Assembly (NCBI GenBank): GCA_027625915.1
Contig: JANTQA010000023.1
Span: forward strand, 2,542,001-2,606,000
Source of the DNA: Anaeramoeba flamelloides
Lineage: Eukaryota > Metamonada > Anaeramoebidae
DNA: 64,000 nt
Direction: 5' to 3'
The notes beneath the pieces are model-generated. The model was not told the DNA's origin, did not search any database, and saw nothing but the letters and a program-made list of their open reading frames with translations. Each line of letters starts with the position of its first letter. Positions within the stretch are counted from its first letter, which is position 1. Position numbers and translations under genes: made by a program. This document shows, piece after piece, positions 35,832 to 48,093 of this stretch.

Positions 35832-38800
35832 TGCCTAGATTGAATAAAGATTGATAAATTAAAGAATAATAAATGTTTTTGTGTTATTCAAAAAAACAGT
35901 ACAAACTGATGATTTATTATTTAGTACTTGATAAAATTTGAGAAATTGCTGATTACTGCTTGTTAAAGTAGTTTTTGTTGAAGTTTTTTTGACTTTTTTT
36001 TTTTTTTAAAACAATAAAAGTTGGCTTTGATTTCTTTTTGGATTTATTTTTTTTGAAAAAATATAAGACAAGAAATACTTGGAATTTATTTAAACACGTG
36101 ATAACAAATATTCTTGTTATTATTTTTTCTGTTTTTTTATTTAATTTGTTTTTATTTTTCTTTTTATTTTTTGAAATCGTAAAATTATTGGATTATTTTT
36201 TAAGATTATTTTACTTTTTTGTTTTACAACCATAAAGTTGAAAAGATTTCATTTTAAGATAGAATAAATTTAAACACCAAAGAAATTTCATTTTCAAAGT
36301 TCTTTTTTGAAAAAATTTGATACAAAGTATTGTTTTTTGGTTGTGGATCTTTTTTTGAATGATTTGATTTTTGGTTTGTTCTGGGTGAATAGTTTACTTG
36401 GTGGTTTGTTTTGAAAATAGGTATAAAACCTGTTTGAAATTTCAACAACAAAATAAAAATCGTATTGTCAAAAGCACATTAATAATTTTGGAATTAAAAG
36501 TTTTACAAGTGTGACTACGACTTTCTAATTCACCCTTTTAAACCAGTTTAGGTCACATTTTCTAAAAAAAAACTTTTCTACTCGCTTTTTAAGTTCACAA
36601 AAATCAAATAATAGCAAAATTAAGAAAAGTAAAAGTGTTTGTTCAAAAGTTTCAAATAAAAAGTAAAGTCACCTTTGAAAATCAGTGTTAAGATAATAAA
36701 CAACTTATCGATCTAACTCAAAAAGATCTTAAACTGCGGAAATCTTGTTCTACTGTAATCCTTTGGTTCAGTATATTCTTGTTTCTTTGATCTGAACAAT
36801 TGAAGCTTTTCGCTTATTATTCTTGTGCACAAATGAAATTGTTTCTTGAAAGAAAAATTGGGATCCATTAGGTGTTTGAATAGCAAGAGTTGGGTGATTT
36901 GTTTTGGTTCGTTGGTTGTATTTAACAATCACTTTTAATTCTCTTGTGTATTGTTTCATGTTGTTTTCCTTTTTTTTTTGGTGTTGTTGATATGGAATTT
37001 TATCTGTAGGTGAGATATGTAAGATAAACCAAGTGCCAGTCAAGTCAAGTGTGTGAGTATTTTCTTTGTTATTTTATACATTAATTAAATAATTATTGAA
37101 GAAAAAGCTGATGAGATTTTTAAATAAAAAAATTAAATTGGATTTTGCTTAAATTAGAATAATTTTCGAGTAATTGCCAGGGCACTATGCCACTCTTTTT
37201 CCTTTTGATTTAAGAATTGAGTTTTTTTATTTTATCTTGGAAAAATTTCAAATCTAAATATTTTTTTGTTCGGATTTATTATCGTTTGAGAGAACATCTT
37301 TTTACAATAGGTCTTGATTTTTTATTGACAAAAAGGATATAATTTTTTTGAAATTTTAACGGATATTATTTAAAAATTTATCTTTATTATTTATAGAGTT
37401 TTATTGAATTAAACTCTTGGATCTATGGACTAAAGAAGGTACCGATTTGTCAAATATAGCCATATCTAAAGTTTCACAACTTGATTGATTTTAAGGATGC
37501 AAAACCCACAAAATTATTCTTTAGTTGCACAACTAACTATTATTATTATCTAAATACCCTTTCAAAAATTTAACCTTTAATCAAAATAGTGTCCGACTGA
37601 AGAGATGGAGGAACATATTATAGTATATTGTCATATTAACAAAGAAATTCGGTCTGGATATTACTGTAGTCAAAATAAAGCGTGCAAAAAAAAATTTAAT
37701 GCGTGTTTCAAATTAAAAAGCGTGTATTTTGGTATAGAAGACCTCTACATTAACCAATCAAAGAAACTGATAATAAACCCGAAAAAAATATGGTATTGGT
37801 TTCTTAATGTACTATTATTTCAAAAGGAATTCTAAAAATTCAGGATCAAATTGCAAAATTTGTCTCAAAAAATAGAGTAAATTTTTGGAAAAATTTCAAT
37901 CATCAAAAAAACAATAAAATCTCAAAAAAATTGAGAATATTATGAAAAATTTTAACTATTTGCATGAATAATTTAAATTTTACTGAAAATAACCAGACCT
38001 TTACTTTCAAAATCGATTTGAACTTAGGTATACTATTTAGCAGTAGATTGGGCGTTGCCTTGGTACAAGAGGAAAACCAAAGCTCGGATAATATTTTGTA
38101 ACTCGGATTATAGTCTTTGTGCACGCATTATTTTGATCACTGTATGCCCAATAACCCATATTTTTGTATTTTTTACCTTTTCGAACACTTTAATAAGTAT
38201 TCCAAACAAACCACCCCGAAGAGTTATAAGAGACAAAGGATTGTTAAATTATATTCATTATCTATTGAGATCCAGAAGAATATTAAAATTATAAATTTTT
38301 TGGAATTTTATATTTTGCCTAATCAGATTCTTCATTTGAAGTAGGTACCTGAAACCACACTTTTTCTAATAAGTCAAGTGTTCCCATCTTTTCAATAAAA
38401 ATCCTTTAAAAAATTGAATTATTCTCAAAAATGGCTGGGTTGGGGGTTTCATACCAGATTTTAGTGTTTAATATAATTGTCTGTTTTTTTTTTTAATTAT
38501 TTGGGGTTTTGAAGACCTTCTACCCTTGAATAGAATTGTTTGAATTTAACAGTTTCTTTCATTATTTATCTTAAAAAAAACAAAAATTTCCCCTAAAAAA
38601 ACTGTTCTTTAAAAGATAAAAAGGAAATTGTACCAAAAAAAATAGTTCATATTTTGACTTTGACAACTTTTTTCAGATTATTAAAAACAGACTATTTTTT
38701 TCAAAATAAATCTTCTCCAAAACATATAGTTTAATTTAAAATTTAAATTTTTTTATAAATTAAAAAAATAATAATTATTACCATACTTTGATAAAAATAA

Positions 38801-40990
38801 ACAATTTTCATAAAAATAAAAACAATTATTGATTTTGACACTATATAAAAACTAAAAAACTAAAAGTAAACCCAAGCACCGATCATTGGTATAATTTTTA
38901 TTGATTTCAAATAGAATTATAAGAAAATTGGATTATTAAATTGTATTTTTTGAGAAAAAAATGAGAAAAAAATTGATTTTTTTAATATTAACAAAAAACT
39001 CATTATATCCTATTACAAAAATTTTAGAAATAAAACCTTTTAATTATTATAGAAATTTTGAAACATAAATATTTAATATTTTTTAAAATACTAGATTATT
39101 CCAAGATCTAAAACCAAAGAAACAATTTAAATCTGGACCAAAACCCCGTAAATATATTTATATTTTCAAAATTCGAAATCATAAAAAAAAAAAAAAAAAA
39201 AAGTCTAAATTTTAGCACTGGATTTGAAGTTGATAATATTGCTTAATTATCAGAACAACATTAAATTTAATAGTAAATTAAAATAAAATTTTACCGTATA
39301 TTGTAAATCAAGAATAAAGTAAAAATCAGGCACTTTAATACCAGACCCACTTTAAAATACTTTTTTTTACTAAACAAATTATTATTTTGAAAAGTATGAT
39401 ATATTTTCCCAATTTTGATTTTTAAGAAGACCAAAATCCAAAGTCTTTTCAAATTAATCCTAAAAAAAAAAAAAAAAAAAAAAAGTATTTTCATCAATAT
39501 AGAAAGAAATTATCAAAATTTATAAAAATTATGTTTTTCAAAATCATTTTACACGAAATTAATATCTAAAAAATTTTTTATTTTTGAAAATTCAAATTTC
39601 TGTTATTAAGTGACCATACCACCGCACATTATCCCATTATTAGAACTTGATACCATCATACCCAATCAAGTCAATACACATCAAGACAAACGACCCTAAA
39701 AACTTAGTTAAATACCATTAAATAAAAAAATTTTAAATTTTTTAACAAGTTTCTCATTTAATCATTAACATTTTTCGAAATAATTTTTTGTAATTATTTT
39801 TTTTAAATCATCATAGATAACCCAAAATGATATCATCCAGAATATTAAAAAGATGATTTTTAACCCTTAAATTGAATTATTTTTTCAATTATTTAATATC
39901 AAGATTTACCAGATGATTATTATTTAGAGTTTTAAGGGATATATCCTTTGGTATTCAAAAACAACAAATAATTAAATCCGATTCAGAGTCCATTTTTAAA
40001 TCATTCTAAATATATACCCTTAACAAAATTAAACACTATTTTTTTATGATTAATATTTTTAGAAATCTAAGTTTATAACTTAATTCAATTATTCACATGG
40101 ATAAATTTTTTTAGAATAAAAATACTCTCAACTTTTGAATATCAAAATTAGTTTTTGAAATTAATGTGTACTTTTTTTATTTTGTTTTGAAAAATTGGAG
40201 TTGAGATCAGTTTAAAATCAAAAAATAAGTTAATATATTAAATTAGAATGCTTTTCCAGAGAGTTTATCCTTTTAGTTTAACTTATTTTTAATTTTACCA
40301 TTTGAAAATTAAAAAAAACATTTGAAGACCAAATTAGTGCCTTTTTTAAAAAGAAAATTCCCAGAATTTAGAATTTGTTTTAGCAAATGAGTTAAAATAA
40401 GATAATGTATCTAAAAATATACATAATTTCCAGTGTGAATTCGATGATTTTGGTAAAAAAAGTTTTCAAGAAAAAGTTAAATGGAAAGTTTATTTATTTT
40501 AATTTTATCATTTAGTTTTTTTAATTTTTGTATTAATGGAAGGTATTTGATTAGTTTTCCATTTTTAAAGTTTTATGGTTCGTAGGGACATAGAAAAACC
40601 CGATATTCTAAAAATTAAAAAAAATCAAAACCAAAAACTAAAAAAAAGTGAGTAACATTTTTCGAAATGAGCATTAACGGTTTTTTATTACTAAATTTCC
40701 ACCGAAAAAAAGCTGGGCAAGAAGATTTTTAGCTAATAATTAAATTCATATTAAAAGACATTGCACAATCTCAGTTTTCTAAATGTTTATTGACCTTTCC
40801 CGAAGATCTTTTTTTTTTCCACTTGATCTTTTGTCTTAAATGACAATTCCTATCAAAAAAAAAAAAAAAAACAAAAAAAAAGGAAAAAAAAATTAATGAT
40901 TCTTGAAAATTATTTTTATTATTTAATTGTAGATAATTATTTAATAAACATTTTAAGTTGTTGATCAAATGAAAAGTTAATTTGATATGA
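35832..40990. other. Intergenic region with unassigned short frames
   Basis: No firm gene. A stretch of higher complexity (36540-37050) carries overlapping minus-strand frames (listed separately). From 37605 to 38344 there are plus-strand frames of 75-80 codons, one with several cysteines (YYCSQNKACKKKFNACF); they could be the remains of a mobile element or gene but match nothing I know. The rest, to 40990, is A/T-rich. A homopolymer-rich patch at 40850-40890 precedes the end of the next gene. Confidence 0.5.
36768..37043 (-). CDS. Unassigned short open frame
   Basis: A 91-codon frame (first codon not ATG) with fairly balanced composition (RELKVIVKYNQRTKTNHPTL, then TPNGSQFFFQETISFVHK). A second frame, 36713-36928, overlaps it and is also open for 71 codons. 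The bases here are richer in C than the surroundings, which is why it is listed. I recognise no family. It could be an exon, or a chance frame. Confidence 0.2.
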   Translation of the reverse strand: MTGTWFILHISPTDKIPYQQHQKKKENNMKQYTRELKVIVKYNQRTKTNHPTLAIQTPNGSQFFFQETISFVHKNNKRKASIVQIKETRIY

Positions 40991-43900
40991 TTAGTCTATT
41001 TTATTAAAATCTATAATAGGCACATAAATTATTAAATTTGATTTTAAATATTGTATCATTTCTTTATCAAGTCTCTGCGAATCAAATTCCAATTGGTCGT
41101 AACAAAAGCTTAAAGGATAATAATAAAAATTGTGAAATTCATTTATCGGCACCGTTATTGGCTTTTGTTTAACTTGGAATACTTGTGAGATCATACTAGA
41201 GTAATATTCAAAAAGGAATTTTGTATAATTTAAATTTTTTTCTATAACCTTTTCAGTTTCATTTTTTGAATTGATCATTAAAGTCAAGTGGTTAATAAAT
41301 TTAATCGTCGAGGGTGAGTTCATCTTTTTCTTTTTCTTGATGCTTTTGTTTTTGTTTTTGTTTTTGTTTTTGTTTTTGTTTCCCCTTTTCATTAAATCCT
41401 TATTATTTAATTGATTTGAAATTTGATTAACGAATTTATGATCTACTCTAAAAATTTTCGAATCGACATATTGCAAAAAAATATGACGAGGAAGAACCTG
41501 GTATCCTAACCGAATGAAAAAATTATGAAAACCGTCTGGAAATGGGAGATTGAGTTCTTCGAGTGAAGAATAAAAATTTTCAAATTTTTGAAAAATTGAA
41601 AACAAGATTTTTTCTTTATCTTTTTTAACATTTTCATTGCTATTACCCTTACCCTTACCCTTACCCTTGCCCTTGCCCTTGCCCTTGCCCTTACTCTCAC
41701 CACCGTGGCTATTTTTTTTAATATTTTCAAGATGATGCAATTCTGAATAAAGATCTTTAATACGAATTCGCATATCATCATGATCGTTGTTATCACTTTT
41801 TGAATTCATTTCTTTGATATCACTCGAAATGAAATTTGGCCTTTGTAATATTTGCAAAGAAGGGATGGATTGCTCTTCCCATTTTTTGGATAATGGGAAA
41901 AGATAAAATCCATTTTCTTGGATTTGTTGAACAAATTTCCTTTTTAATTCATGCTTGCCTCCATTTTTTGAATTATTTTTTTCCTTTATTTGTACAGAAT
42001 TTGCATTAATTTTCGGACAAAGTATTTCTATTTGATTTAATTTGGTTTCAAAATCATTATTAAGATCTGTATTTAAAGGATCAATATTATCATCTTTTGA
42101 ATCGGATTCCAAATCTGATAAAAGATCCACACTTGAACCCTTTTCATTTTTATTAGGATTTATGTTTTTTACTTTTTTATCCATTTTTTTATCATCAGTG
42201 ACACCACCATTACCATCGCCATAACCACCGCCATTGTCATTATTAATAATATCAACTTTTTCAAAATTATCAAGATCTAATTCAAGTTTGTGTTTGAATT
42301 CATTATCAGATTCAAATTCTGATTTTTGAGATCCCTTTGTGTATAATACATTATCTTCGTTATCATTTTCAGATGATTTTACTTTCTTATTTTTTTCCTC
42401 GTTGCCATCATCATCATCATCATCACCACCACCATAAATATCATCATTATTAAAAAAATGATAATTTGAATATAATAAAAAATTTTTTAAAAATTGGAAA
42501 ATATTTTCAATTTCATATTTTTGATTACGAAGATAAATCTTAATATGATAATTCAGATTTTCTAATGGTTTTTGTTGATTAATTTTCGTTAAATGTTTTG
42601 TATACCGGTGATTTAAAATACTAATTATATTATTAACATTGAATAACCCACATAATTCCATTTTACCGCCGCGGTTATTATTATGTAACAAATGACGATT
42701 TTTTCTAGATTTTGAATGAGTTAATGGCAAGGTTGATTTATTTCGAATTTTGGAATTTTTATTTGTATTTTTGATAAAATTAGTTGGGTAATTAGTTTGA
42801 TTTAAATTTAAATTATTTTTTTCATCATCACCATCATCATCATCATCATCATCATCATTATTATTACCTCTACTAGTGTTAAGATTATTTTTCTCAATTT
42901 TTGAAGATTCAGAACTTTTCAAATTATTTGAAAAAGAAATTGATTTTGAATCAGTATCATGTAAAGAATTTGAATCAGAATCCGAATTAGAATATGAATT
43001 GGAAACAGAATTAGCCACCGAACCCGAAAAGGAACCAAAAGCAAAATTAGGATTAAAATTATTATTATCATCATCATTACCATTATTAACAACATTGTCA
43101 GCATCAAGATAATGATCATTACTATTGCTACTACTACTGCCATTATTGGGATTGAAATCAATCGGCTTCTTATTATTTATTTTGGCAACGGAAGACACCG
43201 ATGAAGAAGACGACAGTGACAGCGACAGCGATAACGACGACACAGATGAAGATGACAAAGGTGGGGATGACACTTGCTCTTTTGTTAAAGAATTAAATCT
43301 TTTTTTCTCCAAATTATTATATCTATAAATTGATATTGGCTCAGAATTTAAATTAATATTTTTAACATCAATTGTTTTTTTTAATTTTGGAGTTGAAAAT
43401 TTCTTTTGAGCCATTACAGAGTTTGATCTTTGGAAGTTTTTTCTATTTATTTTTTTATTATTTCTTTTTTTATTACCAATATTATTTTTATTATTATTAC
43501 GGCGATGCTTATTATTAAAGATTATAGTATTTGAAGATAACGAATGCTTTAAAGGAGTTTTTATCGTATTATAACGGATTAGCTTATTTTTTTTTATATT
43601 TTTTTTCTTGAATGGGCTGAATAATTTTTTTTTGCTATTACTATTGATATTACGATCACTATTAATATTATGTCTTCGAGTACTATTGACCCGATTTAAT
43701 TTGGTACCTTTATCAATTTTATATTCAATCAAATCTAAGCCGATCCATTTTTGCTGATTATTTTGTTGAATATCAAAAATTTGATAATTTTTACCATTTA
43801 AATTGGATTTATAATTTCTTTTTGAATCATAAGAAGGGATCGTTGTTGAAGGTATTGAAAATAAAAATTCTCGGGGTAGAATCTTATTAACAAGCAATGA

Positions 43901-44898
43901 ATTAAAAATTTTGGTTATAATCAATTCTTTATAAAATTCCTTTGTTAATAGCTTTGGATATTTCTTACAAATTAACCTGAAGAGATTTTCTACTAAGATT
44001 TGATCTTTTAAATGAATAACTAACAAATGAATAATTTGAATTAATTCATTTTTTTTAATTAAATTTGATTTTAAATATTGAATGAAAAATTTTTTATTTA
44101 AATTTAGCGATTTAATTTCTTTAGTATCTTCATTATAATAATATTTATGTCTTCCTTTTATCTGGAAAAAAATCAATTTTTGGAAATTAATATTAGATAA
44201 ATTTTCTTCTTCATAATGCTTATTTAACTTTGATTTTTTTTTATAATAATAATTATTATTAGTTTTAAAATATGAATTAAATTGAAGATCATTTTGATTC
44301 AAACTAAAATAATCATCATCATCATCACCATCACCATCATTATCATTATCATTGTTATTGTTATTGTTATTATTATTATTATTATTATTGCTTAAGAATT
44401 TTTTTTTTTTTTTTGTTCCTGTTAAAGAAGAATAGTCTGAATTATGAAAAGACAAAGAATCACATGTCCTGTGAGTAAATGAAGAATCAAAAAAAGAAAT
44501 ATGACAATTGGGAATTAAAACGAATAACATTTGATGAAGTATTCCAAAATACGCTTTACAATCCAAAATAAATTGCTTAGAATAACCTATTAATGAAATT
44601 TTTAAATCAAATTTTTCTTGTAAACCTAAATTCCAAATTGTAATTAAAAGACAAGGAGTAAGTGAATAACATCCTATCTTTTGTTGTAAACAAAGAAAGG
44701 TAAAACCATTATTTTGCTTAATAATTTGAAAATTATTTTTTACATTTGGTGATCGAAATAAAATACGATGATCATAGTCTGGTTTATTTTTATTAGATCT
44801 TTTTTTTTTACCCTTTGTTTTTTCTTTTTTCGTTTCTTTTACATTTTCTTTTTTGATCCTATTTTTTCTTTTTCCATTCGTATTTAATTTTTCTCTTA

Positions 44899-44967
<69 letters not shown>

Positions 44968-47900
44968 CTATCTGTAATAAATTATTCTCATTTGTTAAAT
45001 TATTTATCTTGGATACTGAAGATTGGAATTTTAAAACATAAGTTAATTTTATTTTCAGTTTATTATTTTCTTTTAATTCATGCCAAATAAATTTTACCTG
45101 TTGGCTATTAATCAGTTCAAGAACAAAAAAGTCTTGGCACCCTGGTTTGATTTGATACCATAAAAACGGACCAGCAATAATTCCCGCCCTCGTAGGTTTT
45201 GGTATTTGTTGTTGGAGTTTTTTTTTTGTTTTAAAAAAACCCAGGTTATTAAATTTTATTAGTTCTGCAAATTTTTTGTCACAAATATGCAAGACTTGAT
45301 CTTTTTTTTTGTTTTTTTTGTTTTCGAGAAAAAACTATTTTGATTTATTATAAAAGAAAAAAAATTGATTCAAGAAAAAACCAAAGTTTAATATTTCAAT
45401 TTATTAGAATTAAATTTCTTTTTTATTAAAACGTTTATTATGATTCTTTATTTATTATGATTGATTTTTTTTTTTTTTTTTTGATAATTTTTTATTTAAT
45501 TGATAAATTCTAAAAATAAAAGAAAATGTTCAAATCAAGAGGAAAATTAAGGATATAGAAAAAAAAAAAAAAATAATTTTTGTTTTTTTCTTCCATTAAT
45601 GAATGAGTACTAAAAGTTCACCTCTTTGCCATTAACTGTTTTTTAATTTCTAAAAACTAAAATTTATGTTTTCCAGGATTTTTAAAAAAAATGAGAAAAA
45701 TAATAGATTTTGATTTGATTCTTTTAAATCCAGAAAAAACATTGACACTTTCCGAACACCTCATTTGAATCAGAGATATCGTTGAAACGGAGTGAGAGAG
45801 AGCGAATATGGTACATTCTCCCAAGAATAGGATCTCGTTCCATAAATTGAGTGAGATATTTTGTTACAATTCCATTTAGGTTCGATTTTTATCATTGTCA
45901 AAAAGATTGAAAACGGTTAGACGATTTTTTTCACAGAATTAGTGGTTCTATGAAGCATAAGCCCGGTTTTTAATTAAAATTACAGCTTTTTGGTTTTTGT
46001 AACTTTTTGATCAAAACGATAAACAATCAGAAATAATGTGACCAAGGGGAACCAAACACAGCACCTTCGGATTATGAGCTGAAAGTATTACCACTAGTTC
46101 ATTACCAGTTCTCTAAAAAAATAATTCTTTTATATTATTTATCAATATTAATGAATTTCTACTTAATTCTCTTCGAAATTATTTTGGATAAGTTTTCAAA
46201 AAAGTATATTTTTTGAGGAAAATTCAGAAATAAGTATCAAATAAATTTAAAAATTACAATAGCAACAAAAAACTCAAAGATATTTAATATTTTGATTGAT
46301 TTTATTTTGAGGAAAGTAAACTTGCTATTTTTTCTAGAAAGGAAAAAAATAAATAAAAAGTATTTTTCAACTTAAAGGAGGTGAAAATAATAGATATTTA
46401 ATATTATTTATATTTAAGGGAGTAGCAACACCACAAAACTCACCAAAATTGAAATATGTGATTGTTTATTGAAAATTATATTGATACTCTTAAGTTCTAG
46501 ACACCTTCAAAAATTTATGTTAAAAAAAAAATGAAAAACTTTGATTCTCCTAATATCTCCAATTAAAATTTCTAAGAAAATAATTTTTAAAAATAAAATT
46601 TATTTTGGAGAAATATATTGAATTTTTTTAGAGAATTATTTTTTGAGATATAAGACTAAACCCCACAATTTGTATTTTCATATTATATTTATATAATACT
46701 TAATAATTATTTGATTATAACCAGATCTGCAAATATTTCCCAAATCAAAATATTCTAGCGATCTCAAAAAATAATTATACAGCCAATTTCACTTTGAAGA
46801 CACAAACTTTCAACGAAATTTAAGGTACAAAAATAAATCTCAAATTTAAGTACAAAATTTGGAAAATTTTTTTTTTTACAGTTTATTTTACTAGAATCCG
46901 ATTTTTGTGCCTTAATTTGTGGTTTTTTTATTGTACTTTAAATTTCGTTGAAAATTTGTGTCTTAAAAGTTGAACTGACTGTAATTAGCCACTCATTTAA
47001 ATAACCTTTTATAGTTTCAAAGATTAAATTATTTTGTTTTATGATAATTAAAACAATTTCTGTTAAATGGGTTCGAAAATCATTTCATTTAACAACAAAA
47101 TACCAGTATCCTAAACTTTTTTAGTAAAACCCAAAAACAACAACTGTTCGAGTTTACAAGTAAATAGGGATGGCTCTATTAATGATAATTTTTCTATTTC
47201 ACCAAAGAAAAGGTTTCCAGACAAAGGCTTTGTAAAAAAAAACAATAGATGGGATTAATTCGAGTCAATTTTAAGAATTACCGAAAAAAGAATATTTTTA
47301 AATTGAAATTTGTTTGCTCACTTTTTTCAATATCATTTCTTTTAAAGCCTTCGATCGAAACGATTTTCTTGCCAATTAAATTTGGTTGAACGAAGAAGTC
47401 TTTTATGATGGAGAAATAAATGATCTTATCCTTTTCTTAAGAATTTCTTCGTGTTGTAAAAAAAAAAAAATTTATTTGCTTTGAGTATGAATTATCGTTT
47501 TGAAAAATTAAAAGAAACTTGGTTTTGTAAAACGAAGAATTTTTTTCAAATAAATTTTCAATTTTCGTGAATAGTCTGACACAATTCCTGAAGGGTGTTA
47601 TTTTTTTTTTTGATTTGTTTTTTTTTTTATCAACAAAAATTTTTAAAAATAAAAGAAAAGGTTGTCTTACTTGAAAATGATGAAAAAAATACTTTGACTG
47701 ATACAACTTTTTTCTTTGGTTGGTGTTTAATACAATAATCCAAGAAACATATTTAAAAAGGATTTTTGAGCCATTTTTGAGGATATTAAATTTTTTATTG
47801 TTTTGCACTTGGACGTGTTTTTGTTGTGTAATTATTAGCACACTTAATTTGGGGTTGGTCGTTGCAGAGACAATTGAGATCTTGGAAGGGTGTGTATAAA

Positions 47901-48093
47901 TGCTTTTCATTTCTTTTGTTATTGGGCTATACAGAAAGACGTTTGTACGAGTCTTTCCACCTGAATCTGTCGAATTGCAAGAGAACAAGAGACTTGATGG
48001 TGGTTCCTGTCCAACAATTTTCCATTTGCTGTTGCTATTATTCGAAACTTGGGAAAATTTTAAAAAGACATTCGGCTTGAGTAACGATTCCAT
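40991..48093 (-). CDS. GSAP: GSAP/pigeon-like protein (gamma-secretase-activating protein family), three exons
   Basis: Exons 48093-47671, 47430-47322 and 45264-40991 (stop TAA) join in matching phases (0 then 1) to give 1601 residues. Exon 1 resembles the N-terminal propeller of GSAP (VGQEPPSSLLFSCNS, NVFLYSPITKEMKSIYTHP, LSVLIITQQ). Exon 3 continues it (GPFLWYQIKPG, FFVLELINSQQVKFIW) and ends in the diagnostic region: LPFPDGFHNFFIRLGYQVLP followed by HIFLQYVD (about residues 1413-1442), and PINEFHNFYYYPLSF near the end, patterns I recall from the C-terminal domain of human GSAP. The middle (about 270-330 and 600-1350) is Asn/Asp/Ser/Lys-rich filler. In animals GSAP modulates gamma-secretase; its function outside animals is unknown. 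The exon 1 end (donor GTAAGA) and exon 2 acceptor are the best fits but not unique. Intron 2 is about 2.06 kb and carries a MITE. The family call rests on remembered alignment. Confidence 0.62.
44900..44965 (-). repeat. Compound microsatellite (AAC)n-AAT-(GAT)n in the GSAP-like gene
   Basis: Read on the coding strand: a series of AAC codons, one AAT, then 12-13 GAT codons, giving Asn then Asp. It is the same order, frame and junction as the tract in MMS19 at 22732-22797. Confidence 0.93.
46780..46981. mobile_element. MITE, family 2, copy C (202 bp), inside an intron
   Basis: Left end CAGCCAATTTCACTTTGAAG and right end the complement of CAGTCAGTTCAACTTTTAAG, then ACACAAA and TTTCAACGAAATTTAA on both sides, so the inverted repeats extend about 45 bases. 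TA at 46778-46779 and 46982-46983. It lies within the second intron of the GSAP-like gene. The ends pair better than those of copy D, which suggests a younger copy. Confidence 0.82.

Noticed and set aside
37605-38344. Possible fragment of a retroelement reading frame
   Set aside because: The resemblance is faint, limited to a few residues, and in short frames with no repeats at the ends. It is left as unassigned.
39610-39640. GACCATACCACC resembling the start of a 5S rRNA gene
   Set aside because: Only about 12 bases match. The internal control region and the paired ends of 5S rRNA are absent downstream.
42876-43328. Long open frames opposite the GSAP-like gene, and similar Phe/Ser/Leu-rich frames opposite the HECT gene (for example 59943-62067)
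   Set aside because: They are mirror frames of low-complexity coding repeats. Their products are only simple repeats, and the opposite frames match known families.
45888-45900. GGTTCGATT resembling a tRNA B box
   Set aside because: No A box, cloverleaf stems or acceptor pairing can be found at the right distance.
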